A stretch of DNA of 64,000 bases from Rhizobium pisi. GTDB lineage: Bacteria > Pseudomonadota > Alphaproteobacteria > Rhizobiales > Rhizobiaceae. The notes under the pieces are model-generated. The model did no database searches, was not told the origin of the DNA, and saw nothing but the letters and a program-made list of their open reading frames with translations. The stretch lies in contig NZ_RJJT01000001.1 of assembly GCF_003938655.1 (NCBI RefSeq), positions 310,001-374,000 of the forward strand, written 5' to 3'. Positions 63,141 to 64,000 of the stretch are shown piece by piece (the stretch's first letter is position 1; the number at the start of each line of letters is the position of its first letter). Both the position numbers and the translations under genes were made by a program.

Positions 63141-64000
63141 TCAGCGGACAGATTTGAAAGCCGCACGAAGCTCTTCGGTGAAAAGCTGAGGCTGTTCCCA
63201 TGCCGCAAAGTGGCCGCCTCTCGCGACTTGATTATAGTAGAACAGGCTCGGATAGGCCTGCTTGCTCCAGCTTTCGGGCGCTTGATAAATCTCCTTTGGG
63301 AATACGGAGATGGCGACGGGGACCTTGATGTCTTTGGTGTGCTGCGTCTCGGCACTGAAATTGTTGTTGTTGTTTTCCCAATAGAAACGCGAGGACGATG
63401 CTCCCGTGTTCGTCAGCCAGTAGAGTGTGATGTCGTTGAGCATTTCGTCTCTGGAGAGAACGCGCTCGGGGACGCCATCGCTGTCGCTCCACTGCGCGAA
63501 CTTTTCATACATCCATGCCGCAAGACCGGCCGGCGAATCAGATAGCGAATAACCGATCGTCTGCGGTCGCGTCACCATCAGGGCGCCGTAGGCGGCATTT
63601 CGTCCGAAAAACGTGCTGAGCGACTGGAAGGCTTGCCGCTCGGGAGGCGTCAGGTTTGACGGCGCGGGGTCGCCGCTGTTGATGGCCTTGGTCAAGTCGC
63701 CGGGGATTGTCGCTGGCATATTGAGATGTATTGCCAGAAGCCCCTTTGGTGCCTGGCGAGCAAGCGCATCGGAGATGACTGAGCCGTGATCCCCGCCCTG
63801 TGAAACATAGTGCTGATATCCAAGGCGTTTCATCAGGGTGTCCCACGCCCGCGCCGTGCGCTCAGGCCCCCAGCCGAGATCCGTGGGCTTCCCCGAAAAG
63901 CCGTAGCCGGGGATGGAAGGGACGACGACATCGAATGCATCCTGAGCCCGCCCGCCGTAAGCCGTGGGGTCGGTAAGAGGCCCGATCGTCTTGAGGAACT
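63141..64000 (-). CDS. epoxide hydrolase-type alpha/beta hydrolase, partial
   Basis: The gene runs off the right edge; 286 codons of the C-terminal part are visible with no stop. It belongs to the alpha/beta hydrolases with an N-terminal epoxide-hydrolase domain. Visible are VVVPSIPGYGFSGKPTDLGW, the nucleophile elbow YVSQGGDHGSVISDAL with Asp as nucleophile, the lid region and the C-terminal catalytic His in VARGGHFAAWEQPQLF. The 5' end, including a possible signal peptide, lies beyond 64000. The 140-base gap to the glycosidase-like gene holds no gene. Confidence 0.88.
   Translation of the reverse strand, partial: FLKTIGPLTDPTAYGGRAQDAFDVVVPSIPGYGFSGKPTDLGWGPERTARAWDTLMKRLGYQHYVSQGGDHGSVISDALARQAPKGLLAIHLNMPATIPGDLTKAINSGDPAPSNLTPPERQAFQSLSTFFGRNAAYGALMVTRPQTIGYSLSDSPAGLAAWMYEKFAQWSDSDGVPERVLSRDEMLNDITLYWLTNTGASSSRFYWENNNNNFSAETQHTKDIKVPVAISVFPKEIYQAPESWSKQAYPSLFYYNQVARGGHFAAWEQPQLFTEELRAAFKSVR

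Noticed and set aside
1..64000. CRISPR arrays, complete insertion sequences, or phage modules
   Set aside because: No regularly spaced repeats, transposase genes or phage structural genes were seen; only recombinase remnants.

Overview
The window looks like chromosome or large-plasmid DNA of a fast-growing Rhizobium (R. leguminosarum / R. etli group). The evidence is the housekeeping order murA-hisD-infA-maf-yacG-tRNA-Phe, a palindromic rhizobial intergenic element after yacG, a bgsBA pair for mixed-linkage beta-glucan, and a biuret hydrolase whose catalytic residue numbering matches the enzyme studied in R. leguminosarum. Species assignment is inference. Everything was read from the sequence alone; no database search was run.

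Layout. (1) 1-5.9 kb: core chromosome, all on the plus strand, ending in tRNA-Phe(GAA). (2) 5.9-6.65 kb: non-coding stretch after the tRNA with a frameshifted serine-recombinase C-terminus, which suggests an island edge. (3) 6.65-23.2 kb: a complete second respiratory complex I in two convergent blocks. nuoH-nuoI-CBS protein lie on plus; nuoJ-K-extra antiporter subunit-orf84-L-M-N-A-B-C-D-E-F-G lie on minus. It has four antiporter-type pump subunits instead of three, and a NuoG with the N7 cysteine motif. (4) 23.3-24.2 kb: two decayed genes (nucleotidyltransferase and amino-acid ABC ATPase). (5) 24.2-32.7 kb: a minus-strand operon for uptake and hydrolysis of a biuret/triuret-type nitrogen compound, with a divergent GntR regulator and a repeated TGCATGCA operator candidate. 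(6) 33.3-36.4 kb: DUF4105 pseudogene, slipin/NfeD membrane-protease pair, and a tyrosine-recombinase scrap. (7) 36.4-47.6 kb: a probable acid-sugar regulon with four enolase-superfamily dehydratases, a GntR regulator, a CUT1-type ABC importer and an RraA-family protein. (8) 47.65-50.9 kb: bgsBA. (9) 51-64 kb: gene remnants, a methyltransferase, an MFS transporter, an alpha/beta hydrolase, ChaC, a LysR/glyoxalase-dioxygenase pair, a glutaryl-CoA dehydrogenase cluster with a broken CoA-transferase and a gabT scrap, a phosphodiester glycosidase-like protein, and a partial epoxide hydrolase at the right edge.

How the parts fit. The accessory section is a patchwork of intact catabolic and bioenergetic operons separated by small gene graveyards holding recombinase, ABC transporter, DUF4105, acyltransferase and aminotransferase remnants. 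No insertion sequence, CRISPR array or replication origin was recognised. The most interesting items are the split complex I with an extra pump subunit, the biuret/triuret operon with its own BMP-type importer, the four-dehydratase sugar-acid regulon, and the single amber codon that breaks an otherwise intact CoA-transferase gene.
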